Below are positions 1 to 7,401 of a stretch of DNA of 39,707 nt, piece by piece. The notes below the pieces were generated by a model, which saw only the letters and a program-made list of their open reading frames with translations, searched no databases and had not been told where the DNA came from. The number at the start of each line of letters is the position of its first letter. Position 1 is the first letter of the stretch. The stretch covers positions 41,063-80,769 of the forward strand of contig PMHO01000016.1 of assembly GCA_003156715.1 (NCBI GenBank), read 5' to 3'. Source of the DNA: Candidatus Tityobacter terrigena. Lineage in GTDB: Bacteria > Vulcanimicrobiota > Vulcanimicrobiia > Vulcanimicrobiales > Vulcanimicrobiaceae. The position numbers and the translations under genes are program-made.

Positions 1-1211
1 CCGAGAAGGTACACGCGATTGCGGTCGACACTGGGATCGTCACGGACAGCCGCGATGGCCGCTTCCACATCGTCGAGCGATTGCTGCCAGTTCAGTTGCA
101 GGTACGACCCGCCGCTTTTGCCGATACCGCGCCCGTCGTAGCGCAGCACCGCGTAGCCGCGCTGCGCGAACGTTCTGGCAAGGGACGGGAACATCGGCTC
201 GGGGCCGTCCCCTCCAAAGTTCCGCGTGGCCGGAACGGGCCACGGCGGAGCCACCATGACGACGACGGGATACGGCGCCTTGACGTTGGGCGGCGCAGTC
301 AACGTTCCGGACAGCGTCACGTCACCCGTGGACGGAAAGCTCAGCTCGTCGTCGGGCAAGGCTGCAGCCGGCGTCGGCAGCTGCGCCGGTTCGAAGGCCG
401 GCACGGTCGTCACTTTCGAATAGCTGACGAGGCGCGCATCGAGATTCAAACCCTCGAAGTAGATCTCGTGGACGACGACCGTGTGCGGGTCGTACCACAG
501 GGTCGCAAGACCTGGATACTCGAGCGCCTCGTCGGCGCGCGGCGTCTTAGCAGCCAAAGGCTTTGCGCGAACGACGCGACCCTCGATGCGCCCGAGCGCG
601 CCTTCCTCGATCGCAACAGAGAACGGCGCAATTGCGGCCGAGCCGCTCGCGTGGCGAATGGCCGGAACCAACAGCGGGCCCGTGATGAAGGGCGCGTCGA
701 AAATAACCTGCGGCGTCGCGCGCCCGGCACGAGTGTTTGCCGGCGGGCTCGGAAACGTGCGCTCGCCTTGAACGCCGTCGATCGTGTAGGTGGCACCGCC
801 GGGAGAAACGTGGACGCGAACCGTCGTTTGATCGTAGAAGCCGACGCGGGGACGAACCTTCGATTCCGCCCCAAGCGGGCTCGTGCGCGGAAACGGCGCC
901 TGATAGCCGGCGACGTACGAATCGAGGCCGAAATCGTTCAAACGGTACGCCGCCGCGATGTGGGCGCGCGCGGCACCGACCGTGGCAATTTCGTCGGTCT
1001 CGAGCGAACCCTCGGCAACACGGCGAAGAAGGACGACCGTCGTCGTGCCCTGATCGGTGCCGTTGCGCGCGATGGCGTAGACGTACGTTCCATTGGGGGG
1101 CGCGAGCAAAATGCGCGACGGCGCCGGGGCGGGTGGCCGGGTGGCCGGTGCGAGACCCAGCAGTGCGCTCGCTAGCGCTGCGCTCACCGCTCGGCGCGGA
1201 ATGGTTGACAT
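1..1211 (-). CDS. secreted alpha/beta hydrolase (S9/acyl-peptidase-like), 3' end outside window
   Basis: The minus-strand frame is open from an ATG at 1211 to the window edge, about 403 codons, with no stop. The first 25 or so residues form a signal peptide (RR pair followed by an Ala/Leu-rich core). The middle is an unassigned beta-rich region. From about residue 310 the frame reads a hydrolase core: PYPVVVMVAPPWPVP, then GYAVLRYDGRGIGKS and SLDDVEAAIAAVRDDP, the pattern found upstream of the nucleophile elbow in S9-type and related hydrolases. The GxSxG serine itself lies beyond the edge. GGAG lies 6 nt before the ATG. It is divergent from the Rieske gene, with 56 bp between the starts. The fold assignment is good; the substrate is unknown. 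Confidence 0.8.
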   Translation of the reverse strand, partial: MSTIPRRAVSAALASALLGLAPATRPPAPAPSRILLAPPNGTYVYAIARNGTDQGTTTVVLLRRVAEGSLETDEIATVGAARAHIAAAYRLNDFGLDSYVAGYQAPFPRTSPLGAESKVRPRVGFYDQTTVRVHVSPGGATYTIDGVQGERTFPSPPANTRAGRATPQVIFDAPFITGPLLVPAIRHASGSAAIAPFSVAIEEGALGRIEGRVVRAKPLAAKTPRADEALEYPGLATLWYDPHTVVVHEIYFEGLNLDARLVSYSKVTTVPAFEPAQLPTPAAALPDDELSFPSTGDVTLSGTLTAPPNVKAPYPVVVMVAPPWPVPATRNFGGDGPEPMFPSLARTFAQRGYAVLRYDGRGIGKSGGSYLQLNWQQSLDDVEAAIAAVRDDPSVDRNRVYLL

Positions 1212-1267
1212 GGGTCGCTCCAATCCGGCGGGCCGGGTTGCCGAGTCCTCCTCGCGAAGGACGCGTC

Positions 1268-1582
1268 ATGGTACCCAATTCAAATCGGGTCGCAAGGCGC
1301 GGCGAGATTCCGCCTGGAACGACACGGCGCGTCGTCGTCGACGGCAACGAAATTCTGCTCTGCAACGTCGCAGGCGAGTTGTACGCGATCGAAGATGCGT
1401 GTACGCACGACGGCGGAGAGCTCGATCAGGGCGAACTCGAGGGGGCGCGCATCATGTGCCCCCGGCACGGCGCTTATTTCGACGTTCGAACCGGCGAAGC
1501 CCTGACGCTGCCGGCCGTCGTCCCGGTCCAAACGTACCGGGTTCGCGTTGAGGGCGACGACGTGTTCGTAGACCTTCCTTAA
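1268..1582 (+). CDS. Rieske-type [2Fe-2S] ferredoxin
   Basis: This 104-residue protein has the two Rieske cluster-binding motifs: CTH at about residues 42-44 (CTHDGG) and CPRH at about 64-67 (CPRHGAYFDVRTG), with the typical 18-20 residue spacing. Small soluble Rieske proteins of this length pass electrons to ring-hydroxylating oxygenases or act with nitrite-reductase-type partners. No oxygenase is nearby, so the partner is unknown. The ATG at 1268 is preceded by GAAGGA. The surrounding longer open frame is upstream read-through without homology. Confidence 0.9.
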   Translation: MVPNSNRVARRGEIPPGTTRRVVVDGNEILLCNVAGELYAIEDACTHDGGELDQGELEGARIMCPRHGAYFDVRTGEALTLPAVVPVQTYRVRVEGDDVFVDLP

Positions 1583-1675
1583 AACGCCGGGCCTGCGCAA
1601 AGGACAGGAGCACCCTGCCAGCGCGTCACCTTTGTTGGATGTCAGCGAACCTCAGAGCCGCTATCGTGGAAGGCG

Positions 1676-2512
1676 ATGAAGACGAGACTGCTGATGTGTC
1701 CGCCGACGAACTATGAGGTCGCCTACGATATCAACCCTTGGATGACCCCGAATGTGGGCATCGCGACGCCGGAGGCGCGGCGCCAGTGGGACAGGCTCGT
1801 CGAGGTCTTGCAGTGCGCTGCCGACGTCGAGATACAGTGCGTCGAACCGCGGCCTGGCGCGCCCGACATGGTCTTCACCGCAAATGCCGCATTGATCAGC
1901 GATAAGCTTGCCATCGTCAGCAGCTTTCGACACCCGCAACGCCGAGCCGAGCAGCGCCATTTTCGCTCGTGGTTGGCGCGCGGAGGATTCGCGACCGCGT
2001 TCTTGCAGCAAACGTTCTTTGAAGGCGCGGGCGACGCGCTGTTCGACCGGCGCCGGCCGCTTCTCTACGTCGGCTACGGTTGGCGCACGGAGCGCAACGC
2101 TGCCGGCCAAATCGGCGAAACGCTCGGCGTTCGCGCGCTGCCTCTGCTGCTGGTAGACGAACGCTTCTATCATCTCGACACGTGTTTGTGCCCGCTCGCT
2201 AGCGGGCACGTGCTGGCCTTCATGGATGCGTTCTCGCCACACTCGCAAAAACTGTTGCGCCGCTCGATCGAGCCCGAGTATTTGATCGAGGTTTCGATCG
2301 AGGATGCGCTGACGTTTGCGTGCAACGCGATCGAAGTGGACGACGCGCTGGTCTTAGCGGGGGCCACGCGCCGCCTGCGAGATCTGCTCAATGCGGTCGG
2401 CTACCGCGTTTTCGCCACCGAGCTTTCGGATTTTCACCGGGCCGGCGGTTCGGCCAAGTGCCTGACGCTCAAGCTCGAAGACGGGCCGGCCCTAAGCGAA
2501 GCCGCCGCATAG
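1676..2512 (+). CDS. amidinotransferase/DDAH-family hydrolase
   Basis: This 278-residue protein of the guanidino-group-modifying superfamily resembles dimethylargininase and arginine deiminase relatives. Visible family marks are an early PDMVFTANAAL segment, FEGAGDAL (substrate-binding acidic loop), FYHLDTCLCPL (catalytic His and neighbours) and GGSAKCLTLKL near the C-terminus with the expected nucleophilic Cys. By family it would hydrolyse a methylated arginine, or a related guanidino compound, to citrulline or ornithine-type products; the substrate cannot be told from sequence. The ATG at 1676 follows GGAAGG. It stands alone between the Rieske gene and rplU. Confidence 0.85.
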   Translation: MKTRLLMCPPTNYEVAYDINPWMTPNVGIATPEARRQWDRLVEVLQCAADVEIQCVEPRPGAPDMVFTANAALISDKLAIVSSFRHPQRRAEQRHFRSWLARGGFATAFLQQTFFEGAGDALFDRRRPLLYVGYGWRTERNAAGQIGETLGVRALPLLLVDERFYHLDTCLCPLASGHVLAFMDAFSPHSQKLLRRSIEPEYLIEVSIEDALTFACNAIEVDDALVLAGATRRLRDLLNAVGYRVFATELSDFHRAGGSAKCLTLKLEDGPALSEAAA

Positions 2513-2542
2513 GCAAAACCGGCTTGGCAGACTTACCTTCGT

Positions 2543-2572
2543 TTGACACCCTTTCGTGGGGCGTGGTATCGT
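2543..2572 (+). promoter_or_regulatory. rplU promoter, near-leaderless
   Basis: A perfect -35 hexamer TTGACA (2543-2548) is followed after 18 bp by TATCGT (2567-2572), which matches 4 of 6 positions of the -10 consensus. Transcription would start near 2579-2581, immediately before the rplU ATG at 2582. No Shine-Dalgarno sequence lies between -10 and ATG. This is inferred from sequence only. Confidence 0.55.
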
Positions 2573-2581
2573 ACCGCAGTT

Positions 2582-2902
2582 ATGTACGCCATCATCGTAG
2601 CGGACGGCAAGCAATTCCGCGTTAGCCAGGGCGACACGATCCGTTGCGATTCCGTCAACAGCGAAGTCGGGTCCGAAATCGCCTTCGAACACGTCATCTT
2701 AGCGAGCGCCGGCGGGGCGCACGTTACCGTGGGCAGCCCCCACGTCGAAGGTGCGCGCGTTCTCGGAACCGTTCTGCGCCAAGCCAAAGACAAGAAGATC
2801 CTCGTCTTCAAGTACAAGCCCAAGAAGCGGGTGCGCAAGCTGGTCGGTCATCGCCAGCGTTTCGCGGAAGTGCGCATCGACAAGATCGAGTTCCCCTCCT
2901 AG
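2582..2902 (+). CDS. rplU: 50S ribosomal protein L21
   Basis: This 106-residue protein begins MYAIIVADGKQFRV, the standard L21 N-terminus. It continues with the DTIRCDSV, VGSEIAFEHVILA and KYKPKKRVRKLVGHRQ segments that contact 23S rRNA, and ends in the usual RIDKIE. An upstream in-frame ATG at 2543 would overlap the -35 box, so 2582 is the start. It is followed 15 bp later by prp, the usual neighbour. The expected third gene, rpmA (L27), is absent. Confidence 0.97.
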   Translation: MYAIIVADGKQFRVSQGDTIRCDSVNSEVGSEIAFEHVILASAGGAHVTVGSPHVEGARVLGTVLRQAKDKKILVFKYKPKKRVRKLVGHRQRFAEVRIDKIEFPS

Positions 2903-2917
2903 CGAAGCCGCCCCAGC

Positions 2918-3250
2918 TTGGTCACGGTTCACATTCGCAAAGACAGCCGCGGCCGGCTGTCTTCGTTTTTGGCGACGGGCCACGCCGGCTGGGCCGAGGC
3001 CGGTTCGGACGTCGTATGCGCTGCGGTCTCGACCCTGCTGCAGGCGGCTTGGGTCGGCTTGACTGAAGTTGCCGGCTTAAAGGTCAGCGGAATGCGGCGT
3101 CGCAGCCGGCTGGAGCTCGTTTGGCCTGCCGCGGCCCGTTCGCGCCCGGCCGTCCGAGCGATCGCCCGAACCGCCGCTCTTTCACTGGGCTATCTCTCCG
3201 TTCAGTATCCCGATCAGCTTCGTGTCTTAGAAGAAGCCGAAGACGGGTAA
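2918..3250 (+). CDS. prp: ribosomal-processing cysteine protease Prp
   Basis: This protein of about 110 residues carries the Prp signature: GHAGWAEAGSDVVCAAVS, with catalytic His at about residue 22 and Cys at about 34. In Firmicutes and relatives Prp removes an N-terminal extension from ribosomal protein L27, and its gene lies between rplU and rpmA. Here it follows rplU at once but is not followed by rpmA. The start is TTG at 2918 (MVTVHIRK), with only a weak ribosome binding site, so it is probably translationally coupled to rplU. Function is inferred from motif and position. Confidence 0.88.
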   Translation: MVTVHIRKDSRGRLSSFLATGHAGWAEAGSDVVCAAVSTLLQAAWVGLTEVAGLKVSGMRRRSRLELVWPAAARSRPAVRAIARTAALSLGYLSVQYPDQLRVLEEAEDG

Positions 3251-3280
3251 AAAGTCCCCCCGATCTCAAAGGAGCCTTCC

Positions 3281-3529
3281 ATGACCGACATCTTCAAGCC
3301 GATCTCAGATGGCAATTCGCCCCCGCCTAGTCCGACCGACCCCTTTCAGAGCACGGGCAACGAGCCTGCGCGCACGCTGATCGCCGGCGTGGTAGGCGGA
3401 CTGGTTTCGGCCGCCGGTTACCTGATTTACTCGCGCCTTCCCGAAGACCAGAAGGAGCGCATCCACCAGCAGGTGCGCACCGTCGTGGAGAGCCGCGTCA
3501 ACGAACTGCGTTCCCGCTTTAACATCTAG
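3281..3529 (+). CDS. small single-pass membrane protein, unknown
   Basis: This 82-residue protein has a Pro/Ser-rich N-terminal 28 residues, one hydrophobic helix (about residues 31-50, TLIAGVVGGLVSAAGYLIYS) and a charged helical tail (about 53-80, EDQKERIHQQVRTVVESR). A clear AAGGAGCC ribosome binding site precedes the ATG. It is not recognised as a named family. The layout resembles small anchored coiled-coil proteins. It lies 30 bp after prp and may be co-transcribed with it. Confidence 0.7.
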   Translation: MTDIFKPISDGNSPPPSPTDPFQSTGNEPARTLIAGVVGGLVSAAGYLIYSRLPEDQKERIHQQVRTVVESRVNELRSRFNI

Positions 3530-3533
3530 CGGC

Positions 3534-3549
3534 ACGGGCTTTCGCCCGT
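3534..3549. terminator. hairpin between convergent genes
   Basis: A perfect inverted repeat, ACGGGC-TTTC-GCCCGT, lies just after the 82-residue ORF and before the tatA stop. A second perfect hairpin, CGCCGGT-CAG-ACCGGCG (3592-3608), overlaps the end of tatA. Neither is followed by a T-run, so termination is plausible but not certain. Confidence 0.4.
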
Positions 3550-3597
3550 CCGTCTTCAGAGGATATCCCATTCGGCTCGCCGGCTGTCCGGCGCCGG

Positions 3598-3855
3598 TCA
3601 GACCGGCGGCGGTTGCGGCGCGCCTGCCTCTTCGCGCGTCGTCGGGCCGGCTGGCTCCGAGGGCGTCCGCCGGGCCGCTTCGGCGATCTCCGCCTCGTCC
3701 GCAGCGCGCTCCATCTCACGAATGAAGGACTGGGAAGTCATCTGCACGTCGCGGACGACCCGACCGACCTGGCGCGCCACCTTCGGGAGCTGATCGGGCC
3801 CGAAAAAGAGAAGTGCGGCGGCTCCCAAAATGAGCATGTCAGGCGGGGAAAGCAA
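3598..3855 (-). CDS. tatA: Sec-independent translocase TatA/TatB-like
   Basis: This 85-residue protein has the TatA/B layout: a short N-terminal segment, a hydrophobic helix (MLILGAAALLFFG), the hallmark FGPDQLPKVARQVGR hinge and amphipathic helix, then an acidic, Pro-rich tail. By family it forms or assists the twin-arginine translocation pore. I prefer the TTG at 3855 because GGGGAGG lies 5 nt before it; an ATG at 3837 is the alternative. No tatC is in the window. With the TTG start its 5' end overlaps the divergent gene that begins at 3830. Confidence 0.88.
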   Translation of the reverse strand: MLSPPDMLILGAAALLFFGPDQLPKVARQVGRVVRDVQMTSQSFIREMERAADEAEIAEAARRTPSEPAGPTTREEAGAPQPPPV

Positions 3856-4438
3856 AGGGTTCCTCCCCGGCGCCGTACAACGGTTCGCGTCCGACCAAAC
3901 GGTGACCATCTTCTACGGAAGGACCGGCGAGCGCCGCTTGAAGATCATCTACACGCGGGGAAACCGAACGGAGACGCTTGCGTCGATCTCGACGCTGCGA
4001 AAGATCATGGGGCGTTTCGTGCGCCATCGCGTCTTCTACGAGGTTTCCTCGCGCAACAAGCGCGGTCATGAGTTCTTTTCGACGAAGAATACCTTCGTGG
4101 TCGGCTCGATCGAAGTCGTCAACCGCGATTACCTGACGATCACGATCTTCGATGCGCATAATTCAACCCACAGCATTGAAATCCTCAACCCCTCCGCGAT
4201 GCGCATCTACGACGAAACGATGGGAAAGGGCTTTGCCGTCTCGTTTCTGAGCGAGTCGCCCGGCGACGTCGAGTCACGCTGCTACCTGCGCGACGAGGGC
4301 GACGAAGGGGACGGGATCGAGGAAAAGAGCGAGCTCGAGAAGATCACCCTGCCTCGGCTCTTCGAGTACCTGCAAGAGATCACGCACGTCCAGGGGATCG
4401 GCGGGATTCGAGGCGCGCCGCCGCTCGCAGGTGTCTGA
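3830..4438 (+). CDS. conserved-looking protein of unknown function
   Basis: This protein of up to 202 residues has no recognised domain. It is rich in beta-strand-like segments (TVTIFYGRTGERRLKIIY, FVVGSIEVVNRDYLTITIF) followed by an acidic stretch (DEGDEGDGIEEKSE) and a helical end. It has no signal peptide or membrane helix. The start is uncertain: ATG 3830 or 3836, or GTG 3902, which would remove the overlap with tatA. Its 3' end overlaps the convergent TPR gene by 59 bp. Codon use looks native. Function unknown. Confidence 0.6.
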   Translation: MSMSGGESKGFLPGAVQRFASDQTVTIFYGRTGERRLKIIYTRGNRTETLASISTLRKIMGRFVRHRVFYEVSSRNKRGHEFFSTKNTFVVGSIEVVNRDYLTITIFDAHNSTHSIEILNPSAMRIYDETMGKGFAVSFLSESPGDVESRCYLRDEGDEGDGIEEKSELEKITLPRLFEYLQEITHVQGIGGIRGAPPLAGV

Positions 4439-4892
4439 CGGCTTCCCCGCGCCGTCCAATCCGTTTGAAGGCGATCCCTAGGTTGCGATGAGCGACGGCA
4501 TACTTGTCGTCGGCACGTAAGGCCGCTTCGTAGTAATCGATCGCATCGAGGGGGTGGCCCTCCTCCAGCAGGAGGCTGCCGAGGTTGACCAGGGCGGGCG
4601 CGCAGCGCTCGTCGAGCGCCAGCGCCTCGCAGAATGCGTCGAGCGCGGCATCGAACCGGCGCAACTCGACCAGAGCCACGCCGCGCTTGTTGTGGGCCTC
4701 GGCGCGCTCCCGTTCGTTGCCCGCCGCGAGCACGGCTCTTTCGAAGGCAGCCAAGGCTTCAGCCGGCTGGCCTCGTTCCAGCGCAGCGAGACCGCTTTCG
4801 TACGGCGTCGCAGGGCGCGGGGGACGCGGCGGCCGGAGTCCGGCGAACAGCCTGTCGAACACGCTTGAAGTGTTATGCGTCGACGTCGTCAC
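4380..4892 (-). CDS. tetratricopeptide repeat protein
   Basis: This 170-residue protein has three to four TPR units: about residues 30-60 (YESGLAALERGQPAEALAAF), 64-97 (AEAHNKRGVALVELRRFDAALDAF), 98-131 (APALVNLGSLLLEEGHPLDAIDYY) and 132-165 (YAVAHRNLGIAFKRIGRRGEAVRHL). TPRs mediate protein-protein contact; the partner is unknown. The GTG start at 4892 is supported by GGGGAAGAG just upstream. That start lies inside the divergent trmD gene, and the 3' end overlaps the preceding gene. Confidence 0.75.
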   Translation of the reverse strand: MTTSTHNTSSVFDRLFAGLRPPRPPRPATPYESGLAALERGQPAEALAAFERAVLAAGNERERAEAHNKRGVALVELRRFDAALDAFCEALALDERCAPALVNLGSLLLEEGHPLDAIDYYEAALRADDKYAVAHRNLGIAFKRIGRRGEAVRHLRAAARLESRRSPGRA

Positions 4893-5553
4893 GCTCTTCC
4901 CCGAGCTCTTCGCCCCGGCAATCGGGCTTTCGATCTTGGGACGCGCCCACGAGCGCGGCGTCGTGACGATCGCCCTCCACGATCTGCGCCAAGCGCTCGA
5001 GCCGGGCGAGCGGGCGGACGACCGGCCCTACGGCGGAGGCCCCGGGATGGTCCTCCGGCCGGAGCCGCTGGCCCGCATCCTCGATCCGCTTCTGGCGGCG
5101 CACACCGGAGAACGGCGCTCGATCGTGATGACCTCGGCGGCGGGGCGCCCCTTTCGGCAGGCCGACGCCCAGCGCTTTGCCTCGCTCGACCGGCTTATCG
5201 TCCTATGCGGGCGGTCTGAAGGCATCGACGAGCGCATCGTGGAGAGCTTCGGCGCCGAGGAGCTCTCGCTCGGCGACTTCGTGCTGACGGGGGGAGAGAT
5301 TCCCGCCTTGGCGTTCATCGACGCGACGGTTCGCCTGTTGGAAGGCGCCCTCAATCCAGCCTCGCTGGAGATGGAGTCTTTCGCGGCCGGCAGCCTCGAC
5401 GCGCCGGCCTACACCCGTCCCCCGCGTTTCCGGGGCATCGACGTCCCGGAGATCCTTTTGTCGGGGGATCACGCAAAAATCGCTGCGTGGCGCCGCGAGC
5501 AGTCTCGACGGCGAAGCGCCGCGCGGCGCCCCGATCTGGGGGGCGAGGGCTAA
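4870..5553 (+). CDS. trmD: tRNA (guanine-N1-)-methyltransferase TrmD
   Basis: This 227-residue protein starts LCVDVVTLFPELF after the GTG at 4870. It carries the SPOUT/trefoil-knot marks of TrmD: RPYGGGPGMVLRPEPL, IVMTSAAGRPFRQADAQ, LIVLCGRSEGIDERI and LSLGDFVLTGGEIPALAFIDA. It methylates G37 of tRNAs with SAM, preventing +1 frameshifting. Length is normal for the family. It is followed by rplS, as in many bacteria, but rpsP and rimM are not upstream here. A much longer upstream-extended frame is only read-through over the TPR gene. Confidence 0.96.
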   Translation: MLCVDVVTLFPELFAPAIGLSILGRAHERGVVTIALHDLRQALEPGERADDRPYGGGPGMVLRPEPLARILDPLLAAHTGERRSIVMTSAAGRPFRQADAQRFASLDRLIVLCGRSEGIDERIVESFGAEELSLGDFVLTGGEIPALAFIDATVRLLEGALNPASLEMESFAAGSLDAPAYTRPPRFRGIDVPEILLSGDHAKIAAWRREQSRRRSAARRPDLGGEG

Positions 5554-5595
5554 CCCGACCCGTAAGCCGCCGCCCTTTTACGAGCCGGTCGCGTT

Positions 5596-5624
5596 TGCGC
5601 GGCTAGCGCGCGCATGATACAATC
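5596..5624 (+). promoter_or_regulatory. rplS operon promoter
   Basis: A TTGCGC -35-like box (5596-5601) is followed after exactly 17 bp by TACAAT (5619-5624), a 5 of 6 match to the -10 consensus. A leader of about 60 nt follows before the rplS ATG at 5692. The leader contains short complementary GC-rich stretches but no structure I recognise. This promoter could drive rplS through yraN. Confidence 0.6.
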
Positions 5625-5691
5625 CCGAGGTTGTGCCGCCGGGCTCGGCGTATCCGAGTGAACCTGCATAGTGCGGGTTGCAAAGGGAGCC

Positions 5692-6042
5692 ATGAACGTC
5701 ATCGACCTGATCGAGAGAGAACAACTCAAACCTGACGTGCCCGCATTTCGGCCGGGCGACACGATCAAGGTTTACTCGAAGGTCGTCGAGGGCGGCAAGG
5801 AGCGCGTGCAGATGTTCGAGGGCGTCGTGATCGTTCGCAAGGGCGGCGGCAGCGGCGAGTCGATCACGGTGCGGCGCGTTTCCCACGGTGTCGGGGTCGA
5901 ACGGTCGTTCCTACTGCACAGCCCGCGTGTCGAGAAGATCGAAATCAGCAAGCGCGGCATCGTCCGGCGCAGCCGGCTCTACTACCTCTCCGACAAAGTC
6001 GGTAAGGCGGCCCGGATCAAAGAGAAGAAAGCCGCGCGCTAA
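5692..6042 (+). CDS. rplS: 50S ribosomal protein L19
   Basis: This 116-residue L19 begins [13 protein letters not shown] and contains the [52 protein letters not shown] and [19 protein letters not shown] segments typical of the family. L19 sits at the 30S-50S interface. The ATG at 5692 has AAAGGGAG upstream and matches the family start; an earlier in-frame start is not needed. It is the first gene of a forward operon running to yraN. Confidence 0.97.
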   Translation: MNVIDLIEREQLKPDVPAFRPGDTIKVYSKVVEGGKERVQMFEGVVIVRKGGGSGESITVRRVSHGVGVERSFLLHSPRVEKIEISKRGIVRRSRLYYLSDKVGKAARIKEKKAAR

Positions 6043-6047
6043 CCTTC

Positions 6048-6821
6048 GTGACGCCCCTGGAACTATTCGGACTGATCTGCGCGCTCAGCGTCGTTCGCTT
6101 GGCGCTTGCCCTACGCCCCAGCGCCGTCGCGGTGCCCGTTCCGCTAGCCGCCGAGGGCGACGCCACGACGGCTGCCGCCGCGCCGTCTTCGACGGTCGTC
6201 ATTCTCAAAGAGTACCTTGACGCGTTTATCGTCGCCGGGCTCGTTGCACTTTTCTTGATCACCTTCGTGGTGCGCACGTTCTTCATACCTTCGGGCTCGA
6301 TGGAGCCGACGTTGCAAGTTCACGACGTCCTGCTCGTCAACGAGTTCGAGTATCGTTTCTCGAAGCCGCACGACGAAGACATCGTCGTTTTCCCGCCGCC
6401 GATCGAAACGAGCAATGATTTCATCAAGCGCTTGATGGGTTCGCCGGGCGATACGCTGCGCGTGCACGACGGCATCGTGTATCGCAACGGGCGGCCCTTG
6501 AACGAGCCCTACATCGCGCAACGTCCGGCATACGAGATGGAGATCAAGAACTACGGCATCTACGTCGATGGCGAGCCGCTCGATCCGACCGAGGCGAACG
6601 TGCCGCCCCGCTCGCGCTGGCAAGCACCCGACCGCATTCCAGCCGGTTGCTATTTCATGATGGGCGACAACCGCAACAACTCCGAGGATTCGCATATCTG
6701 GGGCTTCGCACAGTCCGGCGGCACCTTCTTTGCCGGGCCCGAGAAGGGACACGCTGCCGGACTCACCGGGCGTGCGTTCCTCTTGTTCTGGCCGCCGAAC
6801 CGCATCCGCATTCTCAAGTAG
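6048..6821 (+). CDS. lepB: signal peptidase I (long form)
   Basis: This 257-residue membrane serine protease has two hydrophobic N-terminal segments (about 5-22 and 60-80). These are followed by the family boxes: IPSGSMEPTLQVHD with the nucleophilic Ser, FIKRLMGSPGD with the catalytic Lys, and MMGDNRNNSEDSHIWG (box E). It cleaves signal peptides from exported proteins at the outer face of the inner membrane. It starts with GTG 5 bp after rplS. A second, shorter lepB follows. Confidence 0.93.
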   Translation: MTPLELFGLICALSVVRLALALRPSAVAVPVPLAAEGDATTAAAAPSSTVVILKEYLDAFIVAGLVALFLITFVVRTFFIPSGSMEPTLQVHDVLLVNEFEYRFSKPHDEDIVVFPPPIETSNDFIKRLMGSPGDTLRVHDGIVYRNGRPLNEPYIAQRPAYEMEIKNYGIYVDGEPLDPTEANVPPRSRWQAPDRIPAGCYFMMGDNRNNSEDSHIWGFAQSGGTFFAGPEKGHAAGLTGRAFLLFWPPNRIRILK

Positions 6822-6882
6822 TCGTCTTTCCCGCACGCCTGCCGGCTGCGGGACCGCGCCGCAATTGGGCGAAACCCCTTCC

Positions 6883-7401
6883 GTGCTTGCGCCAAACCTG
6901 CGATGGAAACCGGCGGCAAAGCTGGCGTGGCAAAGCGCGTTGCTCCTCATCATCGTCTTCGCGATCATGGGCCTGCGGCCGGGGCAAGTGACGGGACTCT
7001 CGATGGAACCGCGGATCGACTCGGACGAGTACGTGCTGATCAATGCGCTGGCGTACCGGTTTGGTCGACCCGCACGCGGCGACGTGGTCGCGTTCCGCCA
7101 CGAACGGTCGGCGCCGGAGGTGTATCTCAAGCGCGTCATCGGTTTGCCCGGCGATCGCGTCGCCATCGTTGCGGGCGTGGTTTACCTGAACGGAAAATCG
7201 CTCGACGAACCGTACGTGCGTTTTCGCGACCGGCGCAGCGCGCCGCCCGTCGCCGTGCCGCCGGACGCTTACTACGTTCTTGGCGACAACCGTGCCAACA
7301 GCGACGACTCGCGCTCGTGGGGCTTCGTCCCGGCGCAGGACGTGATCGGACGCGCCATCGCCGGCGTCTGGCCGCCGCAACGCGTCGGAGCGATCCAGTG
7401 A
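6883..7401 (+). CDS. lepB: signal peptidase I (short form, tandem paralogue)
   Basis: This protein of about 172 residues has one N-terminal membrane helix (SALLLIIVFAIMGL). It then shows VTGLSMEPRIDSDEYVL with the nucleophilic Ser, VYLKRVIGLPGDRV with the catalytic Lys and YVLGDNRANSDDSRSWG. All catalytic boxes are intact, so both tandem copies look active. The start is uncertain: GTG at 6883 is taken, with TTG 6865 as alternative. Its stop shares one base with the next gene's ATG (TGATG). Confidence 0.88.
   Translation: MLAPNLRWKPAAKLAWQSALLLIIVFAIMGLRPGQVTGLSMEPRIDSDEYVLINALAYRFGRPARGDVVAFRHERSAPEVYLKRVIGLPGDRVAIVAGVVYLNGKSLDEPYVRFRDRRSAPPVAVPPDAYYVLGDNRANSDDSRSWGFVPAQDVIGRAIAGVWPPQRVGAIQ

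Noticed and set aside
81-1175. 364-codon plus-strand frame
   Set aside because: It is antisense to the secreted hydrolase, whose minus-strand frame shows a signal peptide and hydrolase motifs; the plus frame is Arg-rich and featureless.
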